DNA of 64,000 nucleotides from Lepraria neglecta (lineage: Eukaryota; Ascomycota; Lecanoromycetes; Lecanorales; Stereocaulaceae), in contig CM065647.1 in NCBI GenBank assembly GCA_033220425.1, forward strand, positions 1,984,001 through 2,048,000. The letters run 5' to 3'. Position numbers and translations under genes: made by a program. Below are positions 46,921 to 58,799 of the stretch, one piece after another (position 1 is the first letter of the stretch; every line of letters starts with the position of its first letter). The notes beneath the pieces are model-generated. The model did not search any database, was not told where the DNA came from, and was given only the letters and a program-made list of their open reading frames with translations.

Positions 46921-49900
46921 CTACCCCCCCTTCAAGCAAGCATCGTCCCTAATGCGGAAGGCAAGGCGACTATAGCCGACTCGGACTACCTAGTTTATTC
47001 GGGTAGCGCGCATAGAAGTCGTCGACTATATCCTGAGCGTTACCAAATTCGCCGCCATCCGCATAGTACTATTGGTAGTCCGGTTGTTGCTTATTCTTCT
47101 ATCGGACCCGGAACTATAGACGGCAGCCGCGACCGAATAGTCTAGTATCCAAGATATCGTCGATCTTCTACTCTTCCTAGTTATCTACTATAACAGGTCT
47201 TAGCGGCTCCGTTCGCTAACTAGGTAAAGGGTCCGTAGATACTTTTCGTAGTAGACTAGGGTAGAAGACATTATATATTTGTATACTAGATAGGAGTTCT
47301 AGGCGGTAAGATAATCCAACTTTATCTGATATCTTAAACGGTCCTAGTATCTTATTATCCAGTTTCCTACTCGGACGTTCTATACTTATATTCCGACTAG
47401 ATAGGAATACTATATCTCCTTTATCGTATATAATATTAGACCGCTTCTTATTAGCTTAATCTATTATTCTCCTGCGGCTTATAACGGATTACTTAGTTAT
47501 AAAGTCTAAGACTCTCGTTATACGGTCTACGATATCGTTCGCCTTAGTATACTAGATACGCTTATAAGCCGTAGATCTAGTATCTATAGATAGAGAGAAA
47601 GATATCTAAGGGTAGAAACCTTTATTGGTAAAGAAGGGAGTTATTCCTATAGTACTAGTAATAGAGTTATTATCTATAAATTCGGCTATAGGGAGAAGTC
47701 GGAACTAATCATCTTGTATATACGAGTAATACGTTCTCAGGTAACGCTCGACATCTTAATTAGCCTGTTCTGTCTAACCGTTAGTTTCCGGATGGAACGC
47801 CGTAGATAGCTTAATATTAATCTTTAGTCGCTAATATAGTACCTTCTATACTAACAATACGAACTATAGCCCTCGATTAGAGATAATTAACTCTAGGAGA
47901 CTATGCGAGCGGAAGATATATCTCATTAGGATATCAGCCGTAGCTTCCGTAGACGTGCCTTGATTAGTTATAATATATAGAGCATAGTGGCGCTCTTTAG
48001 AAAGCCGGTCTACTATAGTATATATAGTATTATACCCTTCCGAGACGGGAAGTCCAGTAATAAAGTCTATTGAGATATCTTGCTAGCGTTACTCCGGTAC
48101 CGGTAAAGCCTATAGTAGCCCATTATATTGGTCTCGAGGGGCCTTACTTCGTTGGCAGATATAGTAATTACGGATATAGCGGGCAATCTTATCTTTCATA
48201 CTACGCCAGTAGAACTATCTCTTTACTAACTCAAGCATCCTATCTCTGCCAGGATGGCCGTATACGGGTTAGTTATAGCTTTCCTTGATTAGGTCTATAC
48301 GAAGCTCAGCTATTACTAGAACCTAAAGATAATCCTTATAGAAGAGTGTATTATTATGACTAGAGCAATAATATAGGTTGATTATCTCGAACATCTGAGA
48401 CGGATCCTTCGCGAGGGTATTACGGATATACCGACAGTTATCGTCTTCCTTATTTACTAGTACTACCCTTATATATAGAGGTAAATCTTTATCAGCTATC
48501 GCGTTGATCCGTTCGTCTAATATAGTATTATTACCGCTACCTCCCTCTTTAAGGTCTCTATCCTTAGAGAATTTCTAAAAATACTCTAGAGATAGTAGAG
48601 CACGGTATTAATGCTTTTGACGCTTATCTTGGTTATTAGTAGGTACTAAGTTCGGTATATATATCAAGGCGTCTGCTTTGCCGTTAGATTTACTACTCCG
48701 GTATATAATTTTAAAGTTGAAATCAGCTAATTTCTCTACCTATCGAGCTTGACGGCGCGTTAGCTCCTTTATCTATATAAAATATTCAAGGCTCTTATAA
48801 TTAGTAAATATTTGGATAGAGATATTAGTTAATTCTAATTTAGGGCGCTAGTATTCTAGGTAGCGGACGATTATAAGTAGCTCCTTATCGTAGATCTTAT
48901 AGTTATACTCCGTAGGTAGTAGGTTCTTACTATAGAATATAACTGGATAAAGGACTCCGTCATCGTCAGCTTGGGATAGGATACCGCTATTAACGTAATC
49001 GGACGAATCTATCTCTAGCACCGCTAGTTAGGATCTATCGTAATACCAAAGTACTAGGGCACTAGTAATCGTGCTCTTAAGACGCTCGAAGGCCGCCTAA
49101 TATACTTTAGACTACTAGAATAGACAATCCTTTCTAGTAAGTGATACTAAGGGTCTAACTATTTTTGAGAAGTCCTTTATAAACCGGCGGTAGAAGTTAT
49201 AGAAACTAACGAATACTTATACCTCCTTTAGACGAGTTAGGGGTTCCTAGTTACTAATAACCTTAACCTTAGAAGGGTCTATATATAGACCTTCTATTAA
49301 TACGATTAGTCTAAGGAAGGTTATCTCTTAGATATAGAATTCGTATTTCTCGATATTAACTTGTAGTCCTACCTCCCGAAGCTTCAGTAAGACCTTTTGT
49401 ATATATTACTTATACTCTTTTTCCGTCTTACTATAGATTAGGATATTATCTAGATAGACTTGGCAGAAATCGTTTAGGTATTCGAAGAGGGTATTATTTA
49501 TATATTACTAGAAGGACGTAGGTCTATTAGTTAGGCTAAATAGTAGGATATAGTATTTAAACGCTCCGAAGGAGGTAGTAAATGTCGTAAGATCTTCGCT
49601 GTCTAGATATATACGAAGCTTATTAAATACGGTAATAATATCTAGCTTCGTAAGATATTTATATCCGATAACGCAAGCAAGCGTTTCCTTAATAAGCGGT
49701 ATAGGATAGCGGTTCCGAATCGTAAGGGCATTAAGTTTCCGATAGTTAACGCAGAAACGGAGACTTCTATTATACTTTTAGACGAAAAGGACTAGTAACG
49801 CGTAGGGAGCCGTACTAGGTAAGATAAAGCCCTTCTTAAGATTATCGTCTAAGTATTCCTTTACCTTCTAGAGCTTGAATCTAGATATCAAGTATAGGCG

Positions 49901-51130
49901 ACTCTAAGGGGGCTTCTTTCTAGATTCTAGTTTAATCTTATAATCGTATAACTAATACGGCGGTAGTTCCTTTACTTTACTCCGGTTAAAGATATTAATA
50001 AGATTATAGTATTCCTAGGGAAGCTTCTACTCGACTATCCCCTCCGTTGCTTCCGATACCTTATAGATCTAGTCTAGTATAGATCCCTTCTAGATAGCCT
50101 TCTCTAACTTAGCTATTATTATAGAGAAGTATTAGATATCGCGCTTCTTTTGATTCCTTGTATATATATAGAATATAGTAGCGCTAATCTTAGCGATATT
50201 AAGTACCTTATTTTCTTTAGGCGATAGGAGTAGTAGTAGAGGTTCCTTCGAAGCCTTTAGGCGAGCCTAAGGAGCTCCGGTATAATCATAACGGCCAGGC
50301 AAGAAGACGATACGGTCATCCGCTATATCTAGTAGGACCTTATACTTATTCATCTATAGCTTGCTAAGGATAATATATTAGTTACCTAGGTTGGCAATAA
50401 GTATAGGTACGGTCGACTCGAGATGATCGCAGACTTTTATAGAAGGGTAAATAGTATAGATAACGGGTTTCTTTCGTATCTTGCGTTATAGCTATAGAGG
50501 TAATATAGTTTAGCGAGAGGTATAGGAACGATATCAAGGTAATCGGATAGGAGTTACGCTTCCTTTTCATCAATGAATGAATATACTATAGTATCCGTAT
50601 CAGTAAAGGCTTTAGATTAGTATTCTTTTCCTTGAGCAAGTAATATAATAGGGTATATAAATAATCTTCTTCTATATAGATCGCTAATATCTACTAATAA
50701 TAGGAATAGTAGGTCCTTAAGGGCGACTTCCCTGAGGACTTCTAGTTTTCCGAAACCTCTAACCGATTTATCTTATTTCCGCTGGCTCTAAGCTTATCCT
50801 TAGAGCTCGTCGAGTCTTCGCTATTAGTAGCGATTTTCTAGATTCCTTCTTTCTTTGGAATAGGGCAGTCCTTAGTATAATACTAACTATTATATTGGAA
50901 GGGGTCTACCTTGTTAGTGAAGCTATTCCGATATCTCTTAGTGCGCGGAGCGCTGGCGTAGATCGGAATGATATTCGACCGACTTGGCAGCTGTCAGGAG
51001 CTAGGTTCTCAGTGGTGCGCTAGCTGCCTAATAGCGGCTATATATTACCCGCAGGAAGAAGCTTAAGGAGCGGTCTACCTACTTCTTTCCTGAGGATCCT
51101 TAGTAATTAGTTCTAATATAGAACCATCTA
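46707..51130 (-). mobile_element. Nested Ty3/Gypsy element 1, minus strand, RIP-degraded
   Basis: Its 3' LTR lies at 46707-46920 and is bordered by a polypurine tract on the minus strand (46921-46937). Going right, integrase, RNase H and reverse transcriptase follow: LNALTIRNRYPIPLI near 49740 and the catalytic YLDN (YLDD with a RIP-type change) near 49445-49460, then a decayed zinc knuckle near 50870. No matching 5' LTR was found near 51 kb, so it is truncated there. Inserted in the gag of element A. Confidence 0.78.
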
Positions 51131-51319
51131 TACTATGCCAGTGATATGACCACTTCACATCTTTGAATACCTTTGTATATAGTAGCGTAACGCTAGCGAA
51201 GAGCTAAGCCGTAGTCCGATATCGTAGCGCCCGCGGGACGTAGATCCTAGGGCGCAGCAACGGTCCGCTAGCGAGGAGCCTAGTTCACGGAGCGATAACG
51301 GCCCGCTGACGGGAGTATA

Positions 51320-53589
51320 CCTTATAGATACCTTTAATTCAATTATAGTTATTATAGATAAACTAATAAAATATACTATTATAGTACCTTTCAAGGAGAT
51401 CTATAAAGTAAATTAGCTAGTATTTATACTATTGGACAGGCTAATTAGAGACTACGGTATACTAAGGTTAATTATATCGGATAGAGATAAGCTCTTTATA
51501 TCTAATTACTAGAAGACGCTTATCGGAGTAATTGGAACGAAGCTAAAAATATTAATAGTATACTATCTATAGATAGATAGATAAATAGAATATATAAATC
51601 AAATAATAGAAGTATATCTTAGATACTATATTAACTAGAAATAGGATAACTAGGTATTACTACTTCTAATCTTTCTTCTAATAATAGATTATGAGGAAAT
51701 TCGGAGCAATTCCGCACTTGCAGCCAATCAGATTGGCCCTATATTCTACATTCCCTCTCTCGGCTAGCGCCTTCAACCACCAAAACTTGAATTCGCATCG
51801 CAACTTCTTCGCACTACTTCCCCGCGCCCCGTACGTCATATGATATCGAGATGATTTCATATATTTTGGAGTCAACTATTAGCTTGCTTGCGCATCAAGA
51901 ATTTTTAGAATCGGCCTATTTACGCAATAGTTATGAGCAAAAGAAGCGTTTTCGCCATGTTTTGTATACACCGCGAGCTCGGTGGCAAATGCCAAGCATT
52001 GAGCTGAATGCGCACCGTAACTTCTTTGCAGTACTTCCCCGCGCCATATACGTTATATGATACCGAGATAATTTCATAAGTTTTGGAACCAAGCATGCGC
52101 TTTCCAACGCCGTTCGAATTTTGAAATTTAGTTGAAATTTGGCTAAGGAAAGCCTCAAAAACATGTTTTTGCCTGCGGAGTTCCCTGAAGCTACCACCGC
52201 AGTCACCCCCGAAGTGCCTCCGGAGCACTCAATTAATTAACCCTTAATAACTTCCGATATATTAGGGCTAGGGCTTAGCTTTATATATATAATATATACT
52301 ATAAATAGAGGGCTTTCTAATTCCGCTTAAATTTTAAAATCGAGTATAAAATAAGCGAGATATAGTAGTTTTTACGGTAATCTTCTATGAAGATTACGGG
52401 TACTAACTTATAGTATAACTAGTATATAATAATAAGATATCGGATATAACAAAGCTAATACTATTCTTTACTAATTATAGAAAGAATATAAATATATTTC
52501 TATAACCTAGAGAGGGACCTAATATAGAAAAAGCCTTAGTAAAGGTAGAGGAGCTAAAGAATTTATATAGAGATATATAAAAATCTATTAAAAGCTCGAA
52601 TAGTAGGTTAAAGGAATAAGTCGATAGGAAAAGAAAGAATATTCCTTAACTAAAAGAGGGAGATAAAGTATACCTCCTAATAAAAAATATAAGGATAATA
52701 AGACTAAGTAAGAAACTAGATTATATTAAGGTTAGACTATTTTTAATTAAACGGGTAAAGGGACCTATTAACTATAAACTTAAACTTCTACCTAATACTA
52801 AGGTATATCTAGTATTCTATATCTTACTCTTAGAGCTAGTAGACTCTAATATACCCTTATAGGAAATATTTTATTATAATATCGAAGAAGAAACGGAGTT
52901 CAAGGTTAAGAGGATTCTAAGCTAGGTTAATTAGAAGTATCTAGTTAAGTAGAAAGGGTACGACGATACCGAAAATACCTAGGAACTACTCAAGAATCTT
53001 ACGAACTACTAGAGACTTCTATAAGAGTTCTAGGAACGTTATAGAAGGAGGACTAATCGGTACTATCTAGGAAGCCAAACTGTTCGGACGAGACGTTGAA
53101 TATCTAATTATTAGGAACGCTTAGGATAGACTACTAGTCTTCTTCTAACTCCTTAATATTCTATATCTCTTAGTCTATAATCTTCCGCTTCTTATTTTTA
53201 AGGTATTTATACTATATCTAAAGGCGTATTAGTATAGTCTAAAGACGTATAGACTCTTCTATAGAACGAGCTAACTCTTTACGCGTAGTTTTTAACTATA
53301 ACTACGCTTTCTTTCGTTCTATCTTAATATAATATATCTTAATAGGCGATACTATAAGGTCGTATTTTCTACCGCTGCCTATATAGTTAGAATATCTATC
53401 GGATCCTGTACCTATCAAATACTATTTACCGCTGGCAATATATCGGGAATACGGCTATATTACGACTTCGGTTAGCTTACTGGCCAGTACCGTTCGGCGG
53501 ACGGTCGGTTTATCTAAACATTTAGTACGTCGAGGTAGTATAAAGGATAGATAGTTTCTCGGGACGAGAAATCTGGGAGAGGGAACTAA
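51320..53589 (+). mobile_element. Integrase region of Gypsy element A
   Basis: Plus-strand integrase core with DRLTKYTIIVPF and LIISDRDKLF (51340-51660), then, after a foreign insert, the C-terminal region with VKVEELKNLY and KEGDKVYLL (52450-53050). A purine-rich tract (GGGAGAGGGAAC) precedes the right LTR, confirming the orientation. The reverse transcriptase region is missing, presumably lost with the insertion of element 1. Confidence 0.72.
51690..52245. repeat. Low-RIP insert with an internal duplication
   Basis: About 555 bp of less AT-rich sequence inside the integrase gene. An 80-bp block starting near 51790 (CGCAACTTCTTCGCACTACT) recurs near 52014 with about ten differences. No protein family recognised; possibly a later, less RIP-exposed insertion. 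Confidence 0.5.
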
Positions 53590-54070
53590 TATTACGATTA
53601 GGAAATATAATTAGGGATACGCCCAAGGAGTATAGCGCCCGTTATAGTCCGAGTTAGCGAATTAGTATCCGACTCGGACAGGACCCTGAAAGCTTAGCAT
53701 ATTAAGCGATGAGCGCAGGGAGCGTAATGAGCGTAGTGCGATTAGTACGATCAAAGCGATTATAGATAATGAGCGTAATAAGCGCAATAAGCGCAGTACG
53801 ATCAATGCGATCAGGAACGCTTGGCATAGATTTCGTATATCTATATATACGGAGTACTACTTACTACTTAGAGTATCGTGCTCAACTTCCTATTTATTAT
53901 AGACTATATACGATAGATCTCTTAGGCTAGGCACTGAATATATATCCTCTAATTATATACCAGACCCGCTTAGTATCGCTTGAAGCCTACTTCACCTCTT
54001 GTTGGTTATATCTCTATCCCTATTGAGAATCAATCTATAAATACGATACCGGAACGTACGGTTCGTAACA
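53590..54070 (+). repeat. LTR of Gypsy element A, right copy
   Basis: 481 bp, direct copy of 45551-46014, ending GGTTCGTAACA. No matching 5-bp target duplication flanks the pair, so the two may come from related but different insertions. Confidence 0.82.
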
Positions 54071-54561
54071 TTATAGACTAGTACTAATAGAACTAGATTT
54101 TACGGAGAAGAAAGGTAAATAGGCCTTTAGAGGGCTAGCTAGAGGTAAGAAATAGTAAGGGGGCAGAAAGAAAATACTTACGTATTATAGCTATAGTAAA
54201 TCGGGCTACTTCGCTAGAGACTATAAGTTAAAAAATATAGTATACCGATAGTAGCTAAACGTACTAGAAAAGGTACGGGACTAGGATAGTAATTCTAGCA
54301 GAATCTTACTAATATAGAACGAAGTCTATAGTTAGCGACTAGAAGAAGAATCTAATTTAGGAGATAAGGAGTTCTCCGACGATAGCTTTATAAACGAAGC
54401 TAATACTTAGATAGGGATACTATATATTAGAGATAGTAGTAATACTTAGAGAAGGTAATCTAAGAAGGATTAGAATAAGAAAGAATTAGAATAGGAGATT
54501 ATAATTAAAAGAAAAGAACTACTAATAGTACCTAAACCTAGATCTACTATATCTAAGGAGA
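54071..54561 (+). mobile_element. Decayed gag zinc-knuckle fragment
   Basis: Plus-strand reading shows a CCHC-knuckle-like YYSYSKSGYFARDY (Cys codons turned to Tyr as RIP does) near 54170-54230 and an acidic tail. Cut at 54562 by the LTR of Gypsy element 2. Confidence 0.55.
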
Positions 54562-54798
54562 TGTCAGGTAGCCAGTATAGAGCGAATTATATAGATATTA
54601 ATTGACTAAGATAACTAAGCTAAAGGAGAAGAAGGAGCATACATACACGATATTTGGTATTACTTCTAGTACCAAGCTACTACGCGGGCTGAGACGTACG
54701 CAGTTATACTAAGAAGTACTATTAAGGCCTGCTATATATATAACGATTAAGGCTTGCGATGCGATAGTGGCTGCTATATATACGCGCCCACAATATCA
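54562..54798 (-). repeat. LTR of Gypsy element 2
   Basis: 237 bp with TG..CA ends (TGTCAGGTAGCC..AATATCA on the plus strand). Confidence 0.7.
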
Positions 54799-57700
54799 CC
54801 CTCCCTCTCTATCAAGCGACGTCTACGGCGCTAGCAATAGAGCAGTTTCCTTATATAGGGTTCCTATTGGACCGGAGGCGGCGGAGGGTAGCGGGTTAGG
54901 CTTCTATAGGTATTTCCTATAGAATTCAGCGACTACCTTAGCCGCTATATCGAATTCGCTATCATCCGCGTTATACTAGTCTAGATCCCTATCTTTATAG
55001 CCTCGCTATTTAATATAGTATTTTAATCGCCTATAGTCTATCTTAGTATCGAGGATATCATCTACCTTATATTACTCTATTCCATCTACTATAACTAGTC
55101 TAGATATACCTATCTTTTAACTAAGTAATAGGTCCTAGGAAGCCTTCTATAAGAGGCTCGGATAGAAAACGTTATAGATCTTTATCGTCGGCGCCAATCG
55201 TAGCCTATAGGAATAGCCTACTTGTTTAACTATAGGGAAGGGTCCTAGTATCTTATTATCCAGCTTTCTTAACGGCTTTGCTATTCTAATATTCTTACTT
55301 AATAGGAATACGAGGTCGCTAGGTTTATAGCTTATATCCTTCCTTCTCTTATTTACCTGCTCGGCTATCCGCTAGCTAGTATCCTTAGCGTTAGTCTTTA
55401 TATAATCTAGTATCTTAGATATTATTCCCGTAATATCTCCCGCCTTCGCGGCTTGTAATCTAGTACGCGTAGAGCTATAGGTTGTAGGATCGGGGCTAAA
55501 GCTTATACGGGGGTAGAAACCCTTATTGGCGAAGAACGGGGTTAGCTTAGTGGCGGAGGAGGTAGCGTTATTGTTAGCGAATTCCGTAATAGGTAACTAC
55601 TATAACTAGTCGTCTTATATATAGGAGTAGTAGATATATAGTTAGCGCTCGATATCCTAGTTCGCTCGTTCTATTTACCTATCCGTTTCAGGGTAAAAAG
55701 CCGTTAAGAGCTTGCTAGTAATACCGAGTCTCCTGTAGAAGGATTTCTAGATATCCGCTGTAAATTGTAGTCTATAGTCCGAGACTATAGAGTCCGGCAG
55801 ACTATATAGGCGGAATACGCCCTTGATTAATAATCTAGCAGTGGCTTCGGCTAAGGTACCTTCTTCTAACGTAGTATACGCGATATAATAGCGTTCCTTA
55901 GATAGTCTATTAATGACTATAAGGATAGTATTACGTCCGTCTACCTCGGGTAGTCCGGTAATAAAATCTATAGAGATATCTTTCTATCTTTACTCTAGTA
56001 TTAGTAGTAGATAGAGCAGACCGTTATACTTGTCCCTAGGCGCTTTAGATCTCTAGTAACTATAGTAGTTATATACGAACTAAGCTACCGTATCTTGTAT
56101 ACGAGGCCAGTAATAGTGCCGTCGTAGTAGGTCCATTATTCTATATACTCTAGGATATCTAGAAGTAGGCAGATTATAAACCTCTCTAATTAACCTTGGG
56201 AGTAGCCGCTCGTCCTTAGGTACCTATAATACATTATTTTTATAGAGAGTACCTTACTTAACCGAGTAATTTTATAGAGAGATCCCCTTCTACGCCTTGT
56301 CTCCTTTTTTAACTATAGTACGATAGCCTAAGTATCCTTCGTCTAACCTGTTAGCCTTAAGGACCTCTTAGTATACTAAGTCCTCCTTTATATCGTTGCC
56401 TAGCTTAATAGGAGTAATATCTAGGCGGTCTAGCGTCAGGATGGTTTAGTATTAGTATTTAATACGCGTATCGTCTTGGCTGGCTAGGGTAGAACCTAGT
56501 ATTCTAGTTAACGTATTAGCGCGCTTATTCTTTCGTCCCGGACGGTATCTAATCTTAAAGTTATAGTCTGCTAGTTTCTCGGACCACCGGGCCTGACGGC
56601 GGGATAGCTCCTTAGTGCTTATAAAATACTCGAGGCCTTTATAGTCTATAACTACCTTAATTAGTATATCGGTAGACTCGAGTTCAGGGCGCTAATACTC
56701 GAAATAACGGATAATAGCGAGTAGTTCCTTATCGTAGATCTCGTAGTTATACTCTATAGGTAGTATATTTTTACTATAGAAGGCTATAGGGTAGAGGTCT
56801 CCCTTGTTATCTTTCTAGGATAGTATACCGCTATTAATATAATCTAATAAGTCTATCTCTAGTACCGCCTTCTTACTACGATTATAATAGTATAGTACTA
56901 GGGCCGAGGTAATCTTTTCCTTTAGACTATCGAAGGAGGACTAATAAGCGGGCGACTATTCAAATAGGGTATCCTTTTAAGTCAGTTTTATTATAGGTTA
57001 GATAATTTTTAAGAAGTCTTGAATAAACCGGCGATAGAAGTTATAGAAGCTAATAAACCCTTATATCTATTTTAGTGACGTAGAAGTAGGCTACTCTATA
57101 ACGACCTATACCTTCTTTAGATCTATCCTCAATCCTTCTATTAATAGTATTATATCTAGGAACGCAGTTTCTTAGATATAGAATTCGTACTTATAGATAT
57201 TAACTTGTAGGCTAGCCTGCCTGAGCTTTATAAGTACTAGGCGGATATAGTTTATATACTCTTTCTTCGTCTTACTATAGATAAGGATATCGTCGAGATA
57301 TACTTAGTAGAACTTATTAATAAATTTAAAGAGGATATTATTTATATAATACTAATAGTTCGACGGGCTATTAGTTAATCCGAAAGGTAATATATAATAT
57401 TTATAGGCCTCTAGAGATATGATAAAGGTAGTATATTCCTTACTATCGGGATATATCCGGAGCTTATTAAATACTATAATAATATCTAGCTTAGTAATAT
57501 ACTTATATCCTACTACCCTCGCGAGGGTCTTATCGATTAGGGGGATTAGATAGCATTTTCTTCGAGTAATAGTATTAAGCTTTCGGTAGTTAATATAGAA
57601 CCTAAGGCTTCTATTTGGTTTCTAGACGAATAGTACTAGTAAGGTATAAGGGGCTGTACTAGGACTGATAAACCCCTTCTGCAGATTCTCCTCTAAGTAT

Positions 57701-57872
57701 TCCCTGACCTTTTAGAGCTTCTTACCCGATATACGGTAAATTCGACTATATAGGGGACGTTTGTTAGCCTTAAGCTCGATCTTATAATTATAGGACCGAT
57801 AAGGGGGTAGCTTATCTACTTAGGTTTTATCGAAGATATCGAGGAAGTCGTAATATTCTAATAGTACATCGC
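54562..57872 (-). mobile_element. Ty3/Gypsy element 2, minus strand, RIP-degraded
   Basis: LTR at 54562-54798, then a polypurine tract on the minus strand and, going right, integrase, RNase H and reverse transcriptase. The RT keeps its catalytic YLDD (about 57285-57300) and has LNTITRRKCYLIPLI near 57570 and FISPSTAPYTLLVLF near 57660. Many TAG/TAA codons rule out activity. Similarity ends at about 57872, so the 5' part is missing. Confidence 0.8.
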
Positions 57873-58024
57873 GCTTTCCCAAAAGTTGCTAGGAAATCCC
57901 GAGTTGCCGAGCGCGCCGGTAGGGCTGATAGTTACGTTCAGCGGAATTAGCAACTCAATATTACTAATAGTATCAAATCAGCTCTATCTGTAACTCAATA
58001 CTACTAATTTAACGATGTTAGATT
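57873..58024. other. Junction sequence after Gypsy element 2
   Basis: Begins CGCGCTTTCCCAAAAGTTGC and is unlike the adjoining element. No coding content. Confidence 0.35.
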
Positions 58025-58155
58025 AGTTAGTAATTAGATATTGCTATTAGTATAATATATAACCAATTAGTAATTAGATATTACTGTTAGTATAATGTCT
58101 AACCAATTAGTAATTAGATATTACTATTAGTATAATGTCTAACCAATTAGCATAT
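58025..58155. repeat. 40-bp tandem repeat (minisatellite)
   Basis: Three copies plus a part of an AT-rich 40-bp unit containing TAATTAGATATT and CTAACCAATTAG; starts of successive units at 58031, 58071 and 58111. Confidence 0.85.
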
Positions 58156-58659
58156 CCATTATGCGTTTAGCCAGCTATTAGCTCAATTAATAATACAACG
58201 CTACTAATATATAGCTACCAGTTTTCTTTTATTATGATTGATTACTTCTTATATAGTCTATATATTTCTACCAATTAGTAGCTATATATCTTCTATACAA
58301 GATGTAAGTAGCTAGTCGAATCTAAATAAAGTCTTCTATATATACAATCCGTTTAAAATATAGCTACTACCGATAGCTCCTTTAGTATATAAAAGCTCGT
58401 TATTAGTAATATCAATACAAGTTTAACTCGCGCTTATACTAATTCTTCTTCAACTTCTTTATAGGTTATTTAACTACGCTTTCCTCGATTCTATAACGAC
58501 CTATTATCCGCTAATCCGACTATATCTTCTACTTCTTATAATTCGAGTAAATAACCGAGATAGAGAGTTACGATATCTAGTTATCGAACTATCAGCGGTA
58601 CCTAGTAAAACTCTAGTAGATCAGAGGCGTATATATTTCGCCCTTTTTTGCCCTTGTCC

Positions 58660-58746
58660 GATTAGTATCCGACTCGGGTTTTATACTATCCGAGTAGTGT
58701 CCGACTCAGGTTTTATACTATCCGAGTAGTATCCGACTCGGGTTTA
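58660..58746. repeat. 32-bp tandem repeat near the end of a DNA transposon
   Basis: Three copies of a 32-bp unit with ATCCGACTCGGG and TTATACTATCCGAGTAG, spaced at 58671, 58703 and 58735. It lies just beyond the 3' end of the Plavaka-type coding region, where subterminal repeats often bind transposase. Confidence 0.75.
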
Positions 58747-58799
58747 CCCTATCTAAGTCGGATAAATATTTGGCTAGACGTTTCTTAATATTTCTTCTC

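Noticed and set aside
48070-48288. Short frames inside the RIP zone as genes
   Set aside because: They lie within decayed Gypsy sequence in the wrong strand or frame; chance openings.
45551-54070. A complete Gypsy element with target duplication
   Set aside because: The 5-bp flanks (CCCCT and TTATA) differ and the reverse transcriptase is missing, so a simple intact insertion is not supported.
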